Positions 1 through 9,094 of a DNA stretch of 53,948 nt are shown piece after piece. The stretch comes from an uncultured Bacilli bacterium (GTDB lineage Bacteria; Bacillota_I; Bacilli_A; RF39; UBA660), in assembly GCA_944358675.1 (NCBI GenBank), contig CALVRN010000007.1, positions 1 through 53,948 on the forward strand. The letters run 5' to 3'. Position 1 is the stretch's first letter, and the number at the start of each line of letters is the position of its first letter. The notes under the pieces are model-generated. The model saw only the letters and a program-made list of their open reading frames with translations. It was not told where the DNA came from and made no database searches. Both the position numbers and the translations under genes were made by a program.

Positions 1-13
1 AACACATTATTTT

Positions 14-151
14 TTAACATAAGATATCAACATACAACATATTTACAAACATTCTATCACCATACCTTGTTTTACCATGCAACGCATAAAAGTCACAAAT
101 TCTATGTTTCCATCTTATATTATTTAGTTTTTTTGGTATTTTTTTGTACAT
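14..151 (-). other. unassigned 45-codon reading frame
   Basis: A short open frame runs toward the left edge (starts MYKKIPKKLNN, ends YVDILC). I do not recognise it. It lies just downstream of the broken uvrB remnant and has no clear ribosome binding site, so it may be decayed sequence. Otherwise I see nothing in bases 1-203 beyond AT-rich sequence. Confidence 0.15.
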
Positions 152-203
152 TTTTATAGATTTAATAACATCAAAAAGCCTTATTATTCAACGTTTTTTT
201 ATT

Positions 204-479
204 TTAATCATAATAACTAACGAAATAGCACACGTGATTATTTGGGAATAATTCTTTAAGTTCTCCATATAACTGTCCAGCTAGTGTCTTATTGTGAGCT
301 AAAACAAGTGTTGGCTTTTGTGTTTTTTGAATAACATTAGCTATCGTAAAAGTCTTACCAGTACCCGTTGCCCCCAATAATACTTGGAATTTTTTTCCTT
401 CTTCTACTCCTTTAACAAGTTCATCTATTGCCTCTGGTTGATCACCACTCGGATCAAATTTAGATACTAAATCGAACAC
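204..479 (-). pseudogene. uvrB: UvrB N-terminal remnant, truncated in the YYDYYQPEAY motif
   Basis: The 91-residue frame matches the start of excinuclease subunit B: a [17 protein letters not shown] segment, the Walker A stretch [17 protein letters not shown], then [14 protein letters not shown] and YFVSYYD. A TAA stop follows immediately where full-length UvrB (about 660 residues) continues with YYQPEAY and the beta-hairpin. The following 200 bases do not resume the helicase in any frame I read. A GTG start with AGGAGG six bases upstream is preserved. Without the rest of the ATPase and DNA-binding domains it cannot work in nucleotide excision repair. It is probably a duplicated or rearranged fragment, with an intact copy expected elsewhere. 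Confidence 0.8.
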
Positions 480-514
480 AAAATTCCTCCTCACTATAAT
501 AATGTCATCTTTAT

Positions 515-955
515 TTATTTATTCTTATATGTTAAACTTTTTCCTTTTTCACAAAGAAAAATTGTTTTATCATCTATCTCTCCATTATAAAATTTTTCTA
601 AAACATCAATAAAAATATCTTCATCAGAAACATAATTAAATAAAGTCATACAAGATTTTAACTTAATCGTATCAATTGTTCCAAAAATATCAAAAGGATT
701 ATTTTCATTAAGTTTTAAAAGTTCACCAGTTATTTCACGTAATCTAGCACCTAATATTTCATTATCCAAATATGCTCTAGCCTCTATAACACCATCTATT
801 CCATAAAATCTAGAAGCATCACTCATACCAAGACCTTTTATCTGTGGAAAAATGTACCACATCCAATGTGACCTCTTTCTACCATTCTTTATTTCATTTA
901 AAGCTATATAATATGTATTTTCCTGTGCTTTAATAAATCTATCTAATTTATCCAT
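515..955 (-). CDS. DUF1810 family protein
   Basis: The protein of 146 residues has the DUF1810 hallmarks: an N-terminal [19 protein letters not shown] helix, the conserved [19 protein letters not shown] block near residue 30, an [15 protein letters not shown] segment and a C-terminal [10 protein letters not shown]. The family is small and cytosolic; its biochemical role is not established to my knowledge. I chose the ATG at 955 because GAGGTG lies 9 bases upstream; the in-frame GTG four codons earlier is part of that ribosome binding site. It stands alone between the uvrB remnant and a lipoprotein gene. Confidence 0.8.
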   Translation of the reverse strand: MDKLDRFIKAQENTYYIALNEIKNGRKRSHWMWYIFPQIKGLGMSDASRFYGIDGVIEARAYLDNEILGARLREITGELLKLNENNPFDIFGTIDTIKLKSCMTLFNYVSDEDIFIDVLEKFYNGEIDDKTIFLCEKGKSLTYKNK

Positions 956-1010
956 TTTATTTTTCACCTCGAAATAATATTATTTTACCACATTTATTAG
1001 AAAAATATTT

Positions 1011-1532
1011 TTATTTTTTCAACATTACAACACCATCATCAGTCATATATAACTTACCATCTTTATACATATAATAAACTGCTTGATATCCATTATAAAT
1101 AATCCAATTTCCATACACTTCAACATTATTATTAGTAAAACTTATTTCATTTTTATTATTTAAATATTTCCAATTTCCAACTAATTGATTTTTAGAAATA
1201 GTATAATTATTAATAGATACAACTTTTGTACTATTAGTATTACTATTTTTTAATTCTTGATATTTTTTATTAATATCATCATTAATTGATTCATCACTTT
1301 TTTCTAACAAAGAAATTTTTTCATTAAGTTGACTATTCTCTTTATTTAAATTTTCAACTTTTTGTTCTAATTCTTTATTTTTTTGTAATAACTCTTTTAT
1401 AGAATTCTCATTTTCTTTTAAAGTTTTTTCAATTTCTTTTAAAGATAAATCTTCCGTTTTAACTTCTTCTTTATTTGAACAACCAACAAAAAATAAAATT
1501 AACCCCAAAAATAATATACTTACCTTTTTCAT
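1011..1532 (-). CDS. coiled-coil lipoprotein
   Basis: The 173-residue product starts MKKVSILFLGLILFF and has a lipobox VGC at about residues 16-18, so it should be lipidated and held on the outer face of the membrane. Residues of about 30-90 are K/E/N-rich heptad sequence (ENENSIKELLQKNKELEQ and on) that should form a coiled coil. A small C-terminal beta-rich domain follows (NQLVGNWKYL, GNWIIYNGYQAVYYMY, GKLYMTDDGV), resembling lipocalin/META-type domains that start with a GNW motif, but I cannot assign a family. The start follows a G-rich site 7 bases upstream. It is divergent from the collagen-like gene. Confidence 0.75.
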   Translation of the reverse strand: MKKVSILFLGLILFFVGCSNKEEVKTEDLSLKEIEKTLKENENSIKELLQKNKELEQKVENLNKENSQLNEKISLLEKSDESINDDINKKYQELKNSNTNSTKVVSINNYTISKNQLVGNWKYLNNKNEISFTNNNVEVYGNWIIYNGYQAVYYMYKDGKLYMTDDGVVMLKK

Positions 1533-1540
1533 AATCTTAA

Positions 1541-2518
<978 letters not shown>

Positions 2519-2526
2519 TTACCATT

Positions 2527-2558
2527 AAGTAGTATGCATAAAATTGCATACTACTTTT
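2527..2558 (+). terminator. rho-independent terminator of the collagen-like gene
   Basis: An 11-bp stem (AGTAGTATGCA with its complement TGCATACTACT) and a 6-base loop are followed by TTTT, 9 bases after the stop codon. Confidence 0.85.
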
Positions 2559-2646
2559 AGTATACTAAAAGTAAAATTTAAAATATTTTTAAATTTTTTT
2601 ATTCTTCACAATTTAACAAATGTTATAATTATAATGGAGGGATATA

Positions 2647-3672
2647 ATGAAAGCTGCAATATTAGAAGATATAAAGAAATTTAAAATAGCCGATGTAGAT
2701 GCTCCAAAACCAGATAATAACAAAGTAATAATCGACATAATAAAAACCGGAATATGTGGTTCAGATATTCATAACTGGGATGCTGGAGAACCTAAAGGTT
2801 TAATAATGGGACATGAATTTACAGGTAAAGTTGTAAATCCTGGTAGTAGAACAGATTTAAAAATTGGAGATAGAGTAACTGCTCTACCTATTTCACCATG
2901 CGGGAACTGTGAAGCATGTGAAACAGGAAATCCACAGTATTGTTCAGAAACTTGGACTCATGCCATTGGACTATCACTAGATAATCCAGGCGGATTAACA
3001 AGCACAATAGCAATAAGACCAGACATGGTATTAAAATTGCCAGATAATGTTACAGATGAAGAGGGTGCAATGGTTGAACCAACAGCAGTTGGCTTACATG
3101 CTGTTCATTTAGCTGATATTAGAGTCGGAGATAAAGTTTTAATTGTTGGTGGTGGAATTATTGGTTTAGTCTCAGCTATGTTTGCTAAACTAGAAGGTGC
3201 TGAATTTGTTGCCGTAAGTGAAACAAATGAAGCTAGGGGCAAAAAATCAGTAAAACTAAATGTTGCTGATGATTGGTTTAATGCTAAAGATGAAAACTTT
3301 TTAAATAACATTTTTACTAAAATTCCTAACGGATTTGATGTTGTAATAGACTGTTCTGGTACTACTAAAGCTGTAGAAAGTGAATTAATGACAGTTAAAC
3401 CAGGGGGAACCATTGTCTTAGTTGGTGTATCACCTAAACCAATAGAATTTGCATCTGTAATTGCGGTTATGAAAGAATTAACAATTAAAGGAGCAATCGC
3501 ATATACAAAAGAAGAATTTAAAAACTGTATAAGTTTAATGGCAAATAAAAAAATAGATGTTATGAAATTTGTTGATGATATTGTACCACTTGAAGAAACC
3601 CAAAAAGCTTATGAAAGATTAACAAGTGGAACAGATGATGCAGTAAAAATTATGATTGATCCAAAAAAATAA
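2647..3672 (+). CDS. zinc-dependent alcohol/polyol dehydrogenase (MDR family)
   Basis: The 341-residue protein has the medium-chain dehydrogenase layout: a GroES-like domain with catalytic zinc ligands in GICGSDIH (Cys37) and GHEFTGKV (His-Glu near 56), a structural zinc loop CGNCEACETGNPQYC, then a Rossmann fold with VGGGIIGLVSA near residue 166. It resembles threonine, sorbitol and butanediol dehydrogenases; it should oxidise a secondary alcohol or polyol with NAD(P), but the substrate cannot be read from sequence. GGAGG lies upstream of the ATG. It is a single-gene unit closed by a strong terminator, on the lagging strand, between genes of unrelated function. Confidence 0.9.
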   Translation: MKAAILEDIKKFKIADVDAPKPDNNKVIIDIIKTGICGSDIHNWDAGEPKGLIMGHEFTGKVVNPGSRTDLKIGDRVTALPISPCGNCEACETGNPQYCSETWTHAIGLSLDNPGGLTSTIAIRPDMVLKLPDNVTDEEGAMVEPTAVGLHAVHLADIRVGDKVLIVGGGIIGLVSAMFAKLEGAEFVAVSETNEARGKKSVKLNVADDWFNAKDENFLNNIFTKIPNGFDVVIDCSGTTKAVESELMTVKPGGTIVLVGVSPKPIEFASVIAVMKELTIKGAIAYTKEEFKNCISLMANKKIDVMKFVDDIVPLEETQKAYERLTSGTDDAVKIMIDPKK

Positions 3673-3700
3673 AAATGGGCTTAGAAAAGTCCATTTTTAT
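3671..3700. terminator. bidirectional terminator
   Basis: AAAAATGGGCTT, loop AGAA, AAGTCCATTTTT lies between the converging dehydrogenase and the next minus-strand gene. The A and T runs on either side of the stem let it act in both directions. Confidence 0.85.
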
Positions 3701-4158
3701 TTTAATTTTTTGTTCTTCGTATCATAAATTACTTCTTGAGTAAAATCATTTTCCACAACAATTTTATTAGAAGATATCCACATACATAAATCACTAGGTA
3801 AACATATTAGTGGTAAATTACAATTTTTCATAATTTCTGGTAAATAAGCATCTGTCCCAACATCTTCAAAATGAGTTCCATCAGAAGTCCAAAGCATAAT
3901 ACTACCTTCATTCGGAAAAATCTTTGAAACATAATTAATAAAAGACTTTTTAAACCTATCTATTTCTTTATCAGATAAAGTTATCACTCCATTACCCATT
4001 TGATAACTAATTTGATTATCTTCAGCATTTTCTATAGCATCTGCCCAATAATCTGCCGCAAAAGAAACAATTTCATTTTTAACTGAATTTTTTTTAGAAT
4101 TTGATTCAAATATACCAAAAGCCTTTTTACCTTGTAAATGTATATTATTAAAAGTCAT
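3697..4158 (-). CDS. hypothetical protein
   Basis: The 153-residue product is not recognised. It is soluble by appearance, with no signal peptide or membrane segment. Visible features are a Trp/Asp-rich early part (SFAADYWADAIENAED), a DKEIDRFKKSFINYV helix and a C-terminal hydrophobic core (LPLICLPSDLCMWISSNKIVV). The start has a GGGGG ribosome binding site. Codon use matches the neighbours. It converges with the dehydrogenase and precedes no partner in the same operon. Confidence 0.6.
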   Translation of the reverse strand: MTFNNIHLQGKKAFGIFESNSKKNSVKNEIVSFAADYWADAIENAEDNQISYQMGNGVITLSDKEIDRFKKSFINYVSKIFPNEGSIMLWTSDGTHFEDVGTDAYLPEIMKNCNLPLICLPSDLCMWISSNKIVVENDFTQEVIYDTKNKKLK

Positions 4159-4215
4159 AATATTCCCCCTTTAAATACGGAAAATATTATATAACATCAA
4201 AAATTTTTGTCAAAT

Positions 4216-5358
4216 TTAACTTTTAAACAAATTTTTAAAATTATTTTTAATAAACACTTCATCATTCATAAGGTTTTCAACATACTTATTAAAATTATTC
4301 TTATTTATTTTGTCATCAACAAAAACTTTAAAATAATTAGGATAATTATTTTCTAAATCATCTCTATTCACATAATAAGAAGACCCACTAAAATTATATG
4401 TAATACTTTCTAAATTATCAATTAAAGCAAATAAAGAAACACTATTATATATTAAAGCTTTATTTACATATAAATCATCATTCAAATACCAATCTGTCAT
4501 ATGATAATCTACTATCAACTTATTATCATCAATCTCAAAAACATAACCATAATCAGCAAGTGGTAAAGAATTAATTAAATTACCAGTATTACTATTATCA
4601 CCTATATATTTACTTTTATATTTTATAATATTATCAATACCACTCAAATTTCTATTAAATGGACTTCTAGGTACTGTGGAAAAATCATATTTCTTTAAAT
4701 TATCCACAATATAATATTCGTTTAAAGTATCATGGTTTATTCTAAAAACATTATAAAATAAAGTTTCATATTTTATTATATCATCACTAGTATAAGTAAC
4801 AGTTAGCCTAAATCTAGGAACACTTTTATTTTCTATAACATTTAAATAATCAAAAAATAACAAACAACCTAAACATAATAAAGTAACACCCAAAGTCAAA
4901 ATCCACTGCCAAATAACTTTATAATTTTTTAAACATCTATTAAAACCAGCTATAAACACACATAAACCAATAGCTGTATAAATTGCCCCCCAGCTACTTT
5001 CTGGAGAAGTAACAATTAAAGCCGAAATAATTAAAAATAAACCCAAAAACATAATAAATATATAAATATTTTTAAAAATCTTTTTAATTACCAAGTTAGA
5101 ATAATTAGTAATGTTAGAAATATTTTCATCAGCTTTTTGAACATCCACATCATCTTCACCACTTAAAAGTGCATTTAAACTAACACCCAAAGTTTCACTC
5201 AAAGGTTTTAGTAAAGATAAATCTGGCATATAATTTCCATTTTCCCACCTTGATACAGTCTTATTTGTAACTCCTAAAATTCTAGCAAGTTCTTCTTGAG
5301 TCATATTTTTTTCTTTTCTCTTTTTCGCAATAAACTTTCCGATTTTCAAAGTATCCAT
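4216..5358 (-). CDS. membrane-anchored XRE-family regulator
   Basis: The 380-residue protein starts with a Cro/C1-type helix-turn-helix (residues ~3-65: MTQEELARILGVTNKTVSRW and ENGNYMPDLSLLKPLSETLG). Three hydrophobic segments follow at roughly residues 97-165 (IFIMFLGLFLIISALIV, an AIYTAIGLCVFIAGF segment, WILTLGVTLLCLGCLLFF). A ~200-residue extracytoplasmic domain forms the C-terminus. This one-component layout suggests a sensor that binds DNA while held in the membrane. Ligand and target are unknown. The ATG at 5358 is preferred over the in-frame GTG three codons upstream because GAGGTG serves as ribosome binding site. Confidence 0.8.
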   Translation of the reverse strand: MDTLKIGKFIAKKRKEKNMTQEELARILGVTNKTVSRWENGNYMPDLSLLKPLSETLGVSLNALLSGEDDVDVQKADENISNITNYSNLVIKKIFKNIYIFIMFLGLFLIISALIVTSPESSWGAIYTAIGLCVFIAGFNRCLKNYKVIWQWILTLGVTLLCLGCLLFFDYLNVIENKSVPRFRLTVTYTSDDIIKYETLFYNVFRINHDTLNEYYIVDNLKKYDFSTVPRSPFNRNLSGIDNIIKYKSKYIGDNSNTGNLINSLPLADYGYVFEIDDNKLIVDYHMTDWYLNDDLYVNKALIYNSVSLFALIDNLESITYNFSGSSYYVNRDDLENNYPNYFKVFVDDKINKNNFNKYVENLMNDEVFIKNNFKNLFKS

Positions 5359-5581
5359 TTTTCTCACCTCAAAAAAAGAATATCAAAACCCTTAAAATTT
5401 TAATACCCCATAAACAGCGAATAACTAATTTAACATAACATTTTTTTACCTTTTATATCATTTTATTCAAAAATATAAAGCAAATGTTAATAAAATTAAA
5501 TACTTATTTTAAAATAGTGAAAAGTAATATTATTGAAAAATTATATAAAAACACAACAATGTGTAAATAAAATGTAAATTA
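5359..5581. other. intergenic AT-rich spacer
   Basis: No open frame or RNA recognised. It contains the upstream region of the XRE regulator and the 3' end of the DUF1848 gene. Confidence 0.4.
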
Positions 5582-6457
5582 TTACTTACGAATTTTAATT
5601 TCATCATCTTTATTTAAATATCCAATCAAAAGTGAAGAATTATCATCATGCTTTTTCACATTTTCAATTACCTTTTTCTCATCAAAGTTTGCATAACAAT
5701 ACTTACAAAAATGCTTACATGTATTATAAACACCAATATCCACCATTTCAGCGCAACCACAGTTACGTGCCTTCCACTTAGGAAACTTCTTCCCAGTTAA
5801 AGAAAATGCAAATTCTTTAGAAACACAAGGACTAGAAATAAATCCATACTCTGATAAATCTTTTTTTTCAAAGCACGTCTGTACAGTCATTCCATTATTG
5901 CTAGCAATCTTACTAAAATTTTCACCAATAATTTTATAAATATTATCATCAAATTTTATTAATTTTAAAACTTCCATATTATTTCTAACATTTTTATAAT
6001 CATCTACAAATGATACAATAATATGTTTAATATATCCATTTAACTTTTCACATAAGCTTTTAAAAGATTTTATATGAAAATTAATATCATATTTTTCGTT
6101 AATTAATATAGGATCATATCTAACATATACATTATCCACACCAATCATATTAGATAATTTTTTTATAGCTTCTATAATTTTTCCTTTTGGAATAACATTA
6201 GGTTCTATATCCTTTCCATAAGGAGTTAAAGTTACATGAAAAATAATTGGTTTATTAATCTTGTTTAAATTATCTAAAATAGGTAAAGGATTCTTTGTAC
6301 AAAAAACAATCAAATCAACATCATCAAAATATATTCTACTAACTAGTTTAGGATAAAAAGGATTACGCACATCAACATAACCCTCATTATACCTATTCAT
6401 AAACCACTTACTATAAAAAGCTACAATATCTGTTCTTCCACTAACATTTAATATCAT
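5582..6457 (-). CDS. DUF1848 family protein (cysteine-cluster, possible Fe-S)
   Basis: The 291-residue protein begins MILNVSGRTDIVAFYSKWF, the typical DUF1848 opening, has the VFCTKNPLPIL segment near residue 53 and ends with the conserved cysteine cluster RNCGCAEMVDIG / CKHFCKYCYAN. A TIM-barrel-like pattern (HVTLTPYGKDIEP, VYVRYDPILI, HIIVSF) and the CxxxCxxCY motif recall radical-SAM-related proteins, but the function is not established. There is no ribosome binding site: an extended -10 (TGGTATAAT, minus strand, 6464-6472) lies six bases before the ATG, so the mRNA may be leaderless. Confidence 0.8.
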   Translation of the reverse strand: MILNVSGRTDIVAFYSKWFMNRYNEGYVDVRNPFYPKLVSRIYFDDVDLIVFCTKNPLPILDNLNKINKPIIFHVTLTPYGKDIEPNVIPKGKIIEAIKKLSNMIGVDNVYVRYDPILINEKYDINFHIKSFKSLCEKLNGYIKHIIVSFVDDYKNVRNNMEVLKLIKFDDNIYKIIGENFSKIASNNGMTVQTCFEKKDLSEYGFISSPCVSKEFAFSLTGKKFPKWKARNCGCAEMVDIGVYNTCKHFCKYCYANFDEKKVIENVKKHDDNSSLLIGYLNKDDEIKIRK

Positions 6458-6510
6458 AATAAAATTATACCAAAAAATAAGGTATTAACCTAATTTTCAA
6501 AATTAAATTA

Positions 6511-7023
6511 TCATTTAGTACTATAAACCTTTTTAATATTAAATTTATAAAAAGCTATCATTGCCCCTAACATTTCTATAACTGTCGCAACTAATCCAGT
6601 AATCGCTCCAACATATATATTATAAACAATATATAATAAACAAGATACAATTTCAGTAAGTCTAATAACTTTTAAATTTCCGTTCCATAAAGCAATACTA
6701 TAAAATACCACTGCAAACATTGGTAATAAACTTATAAAGCCATTAAATGTTGACATAGATAAAATTATCATTAAAAATACAATAAATAAAAGCAGGTACA
6801 ATGGTACTTTTTGAAATTTTTTAAAAATAAAATTTCTAAACATGCACACTAAATTCATAAAACATCCAGATAATGCTCCTAAAAAAGCATATTGAACTGA
6901 ATACAATAAACTTGAAAACATTTGATATTTTAATAAATTAACCTTATTATTTTTTTGAAAGCTAATTATTAAAATAATTAAAGCAATACCACCAATAATC
7001 TGAGCTATTATAAAATTTAACAT
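6511..7023 (-). CDS. YgjV family inner membrane protein
   Basis: The 170-residue protein has about five hydrophobic segments. It starts with LNFIIAQIIGGIALIILII followed by SFQ and an early KYQMFSSLLYSVQYAFLGA block, which is characteristic of the YgjV family. No catalytic residues are evident and the family's role is unknown. An AGGGATG site precedes the ATG. It is a single gene between the DUF1848 gene and the MerR operon. Confidence 0.75.
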   Translation of the reverse strand: MLNFIIAQIIGGIALIILIISFQKNNKVNLLKYQMFSSLLYSVQYAFLGALSGCFMNLVCMFRNFIFKKFQKVPLYLLLFIVFLMIILSMSTFNGFISLLPMFAVVFYSIALWNGNLKVIRLTEIVSCLLYIVYNIYVGAITGLVATVIEMLGAMIAFYKFNIKKVYSTK

Positions 7024-7115
7024 TTTTCATCCCTTCAAAACTCTAAAAATTAAATATCTATATTAATTTTAACACATTTTAAAATTTAAAAATAGTAAAG
7101 ACTATATCTTTACTA

Positions 7116-7544
7116 TTAAACCAATTTATTATATTCACCATCATTAACCGGTTCACACCACTCATTAGAAGTATTTTCACCAGGAACCTCAATAGCAATA
7201 TGACTAAACCATGAATCTTTTTTAGCACCGTGCCAATGCTTAACATTAGCTGGAATCGTAATAACCTTACCAGGCTCTAAACTAATAGCTTCTTTACCTT
7301 CTTCCTGATACCATCCATATCCAGCTGTACATATTAATAACTGTCCACCACCATTAGATGCATGATGAATATGCCAGTTATTTCTGCATCCTGGTTCAAA
7401 AGTAACATTTGCTAAAAATAAACTTGTTTTATTTAAATCAGTCAAAGGATTTAAATAACTTTGTCCTATAAAATACTGTGCAAAAGCATCATTAGGATTA
7501 CCTAAACCAAAAAAATTTACCTTTTCAAATTCTTCTTTATTCAT
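7116..7544 (-). CDS. cupin domain protein
   Basis: The 142-residue protein has the cupin signature: WHIHHASNGGGQLLIC gives the first metal-binding motif (His-x-His plus Gly/Gln) and PGKVITIPANVKHWHGAK gives the second (His near residue 105). It is a small metal-binding beta barrel. AAGGAGG lies before the ATG at 7544, and the start overlaps the end of the carboxymuconolactone-decarboxylase-like gene by 8 bases. This pair is common in bacteria, often with flavodoxin-like and MerR genes, and is thought to act on aldehydes, quinones or peroxides. Substrate is unknown. It is the last gene of the MerR operon. Confidence 0.88.
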   Translation of the reverse strand: MNKEEFEKVNFFGLGNPNDAFAQYFIGQSYLNPLTDLNKTSLFLANVTFEPGCRNNWHIHHASNGGGQLLICTAGYGWYQEEGKEAISLEPGKVITIPANVKHWHGAKKDSWFSHIAIEVPGENTSNEWCEPVNDGEYNKLV

Positions 7545-7860
7545 CTTTATAAACCTCCTTAGCCATTCTAAATGCAGCCCAAGCATTTGGCCATCCAGCA
7601 TAAAAAGCCGCATGGGTTAAAATTTCAGCCATCTCATCTTTAGTAATACCATTTTTCTTCGCATTAATTAAATGACTTTGAAAACTTGAATCTAAAATTC
7701 CTTTACTCATTAAAGCCACTACTGTAACAAGAGAACGATCTCTTAAAGAAAGTTTATCTTCTCTAGACCATACTTCACCAAATAAAACATCATCATTAAG
7801 TTCAGCAAATTTAGGAGCAAAATTCCCTAAAATATCTCTTCCTGCAGTTTGTTTAACCAT
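7537..7860 (-). CDS. carboxymuconolactone decarboxylase family protein
   Basis: The 107-residue all-helical protein has the family core: WSREDKLSLRDRSLVTVVAL, SFQSHLINAKKNGITKDE and AEILTHAAFYAGWPNAWAAF. It lacks the CxxC of AhpD peroxidase partners, which places it with the YurZ/CMD type. It overlaps the flavodoxin stop and the cupin start, so the three are translationally coupled. The pairing with a cupin suggests a shared step in detoxification or electrophile handling; this is inference from context. Confidence 0.88.
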   Translation of the reverse strand: MVKQTAGRDILGNFAPKFAELNDDVLFGEVWSREDKLSLRDRSLVTVVALMSKGILDSSFQSHLINAKKNGITKDEMAEILTHAAFYAGWPNAWAAFRMAKEVYKDE

Positions 7861-8327
7861 TATTTACCAATCATTTCTAAAAAACTATTAAACTTATCTT
7901 CCTCTAATAATTCATCATTATTATATTTTAAACTAACTTTATCTTTAATACTTACCTTACACACTCTTTCAATATCTTCAAAAGTATGTCCTAACCAACC
8001 TCCATTAGTAGCAACAGCATAAATCACTTTTTCGGATAAATCATATTTATGTAAAAATGTATTAACCGGTGAAGCAAATGTATACCACCAAACTGGCATC
8101 ATCAATATTATTGTGTCATAATTATCTAAACTAACATCCAAATCTTGTATCTCTGGTTGATAATTCATATTAACTTCCTCTCGAGCTTCATTAACTACCT
8201 TATCGTAATCATCACTATAAGGTTTTACCGGTTTAATTTCACATATATCATAACCATATTTTTCTTTAATTTTATAAGCTAAAGCTCTTGTATTTCCAGT
8301 ATAAGAATAATAACAAATTAATTTCAT
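7860..8327 (-). CDS. flavodoxin-like protein
   Basis: The 155-residue protein has an FMN phosphate-binding loop SYTGNTRA at residues 8-15 and a flavin-stacking region with MPVWWYTFASPV near residue 77 and VATNGGWLGHTFED near 106. This resembles the flavodoxin_4 type of short-chain electron carriers. It shares 4 bases with the upstream MerR gene and 1 base with the downstream gene. It likely supplies electrons for the reaction carried out by the operon. Confidence 0.85.
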   Translation of the reverse strand: MKLICYYSYTGNTRALAYKIKEKYGYDICEIKPVKPYSDDYDKVVNEAREEVNMNYQPEIQDLDVSLDNYDTIILMMPVWWYTFASPVNTFLHKYDLSEKVIYAVATNGGWLGHTFEDIERVCKVSIKDKVSLKYNNDELLEEDKFNSFLEMIGK

Positions 8328-8683
8328 TCTTTATCACCCTTTCTTTTTTTATATAAATCAATCTTATAATTTAAATAATCTAAAGTATCCTGTTTCTCCT
8401 TAATTTCTTTTTCTAACACTATCTTCTGATTTTTAAGCATATCTATCCTTAAATCTAATGTTTCATTACCTTCCTCATAATATTTTAAAAACTTCTTAAT
8501 ATCCATTAAAGAAAGTCCAGCAGATTTCATACATAAAATAAACTTTAAATCTTTAATATTTTCATCAGTATATTCTCGTTTTCCATTAATTTTATTAATG
8601 TTTTTAACAAGTCCTATTTTTTCATAATATCTTAAAGTATCAATTGACAAATCAAGTTCTCTAGCAACCTCACCAATACTCAT
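8324..8683 (-). CDS. MerR-family transcriptional regulator
   Basis: The 119-residue protein has the MerR winged helix (MSIGEVARELDLSIDTLRYY then EKIGLV and GKREYTDENIKDLKFI) and a C-terminal coiled coil (residues ~80-115). There is no cysteine set for metal binding, so it is closer to the AdhR/YhdM type that senses reactive electrophiles. It is the first gene of a four-gene overlapping operon with flavodoxin, CMD-like protein and cupin, and probably controls its own promoter. Confidence 0.9.
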   Translation of the reverse strand: MSIGEVARELDLSIDTLRYYEKIGLVKNINKINGKREYTDENIKDLKFILCMKSAGLSLMDIKKFLKYYEEGNETLDLRIDMLKNQKIVLEKEIKEKQDTLDYLNYKIDLYKKRKGDKE

Positions 8684-8703
8684 TAGACCACCATCCTAAA
8701 GTA

Positions 8704-8734
8704 ATTATATAACCTAGAGCTTGCTCCATGTCAA
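8704..8734 (-). promoter_or_regulatory. MerR-type promoter with 19-bp spacer
   Basis: On the minus strand TTGACA (8734-8729) and TATAAT (8709-8704) are separated by 19 bp, two more than optimal. The spacer carries the dyad GGAGCAAGCTCTAGG. Over-long spacers holding a dyad are the hallmark of promoters that MerR proteins activate by DNA distortion. The first gene downstream is the merR gene itself. Confidence 0.88.
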
Positions 8735-8757
8735 GAAAAAAGAAATATTTAATATTT

Positions 8758-9036
8758 CTAATCACCGAACATATCAAATATTTCTCCAAAGATAGATTCT
8801 TTTTTTTTCTTTGTATGTTTTCCATTTTTAATATATTTAGAATCTTTATCATATTTTTCATCATGCTTATCATAATCATTATAACAAGAACATAAAGTTT
8901 CATTCTCTTTTTCTACTAATTTTTCAAGTTCTCCCCTATCAAGCCAAATTCCACGGCATTCAGGACAATAATCAATTTCAATTCCTTTCTTTTCGCTCAT
9001 AAGTAAAGTAACATCTTTACAAACTGGGCATTTCAT
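8758..9036 (-). CDS. TFIIB-type zinc-ribbon protein
   Basis: The 92-residue protein has a zf-TFIIB domain at residues 1-43: CPVCKDVTLLM, then YCPECRGIWLDRGELEKLV. Two CPxC pairs bind one zinc. The remaining half is charged and low in complexity (D/K/E-rich with HKKKK runs). Such proteins are common and of unknown role. GGAGG precedes the ATG. It is transcribed leftward, on its own. Confidence 0.85.
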   Translation of the reverse strand: MKCPVCKDVTLLMSEKKGIEIDYCPECRGIWLDRGELEKLVEKENETLCSCYNDYDKHDEKYDKDSKYIKNGKHTKKKKESIFGEIFDMFGD

Positions 9037-9094
9037 ACAATTCCTCCAATCTAAATAAAGTATATCATATTTATGTGAAATAATCTTGAAAGAT

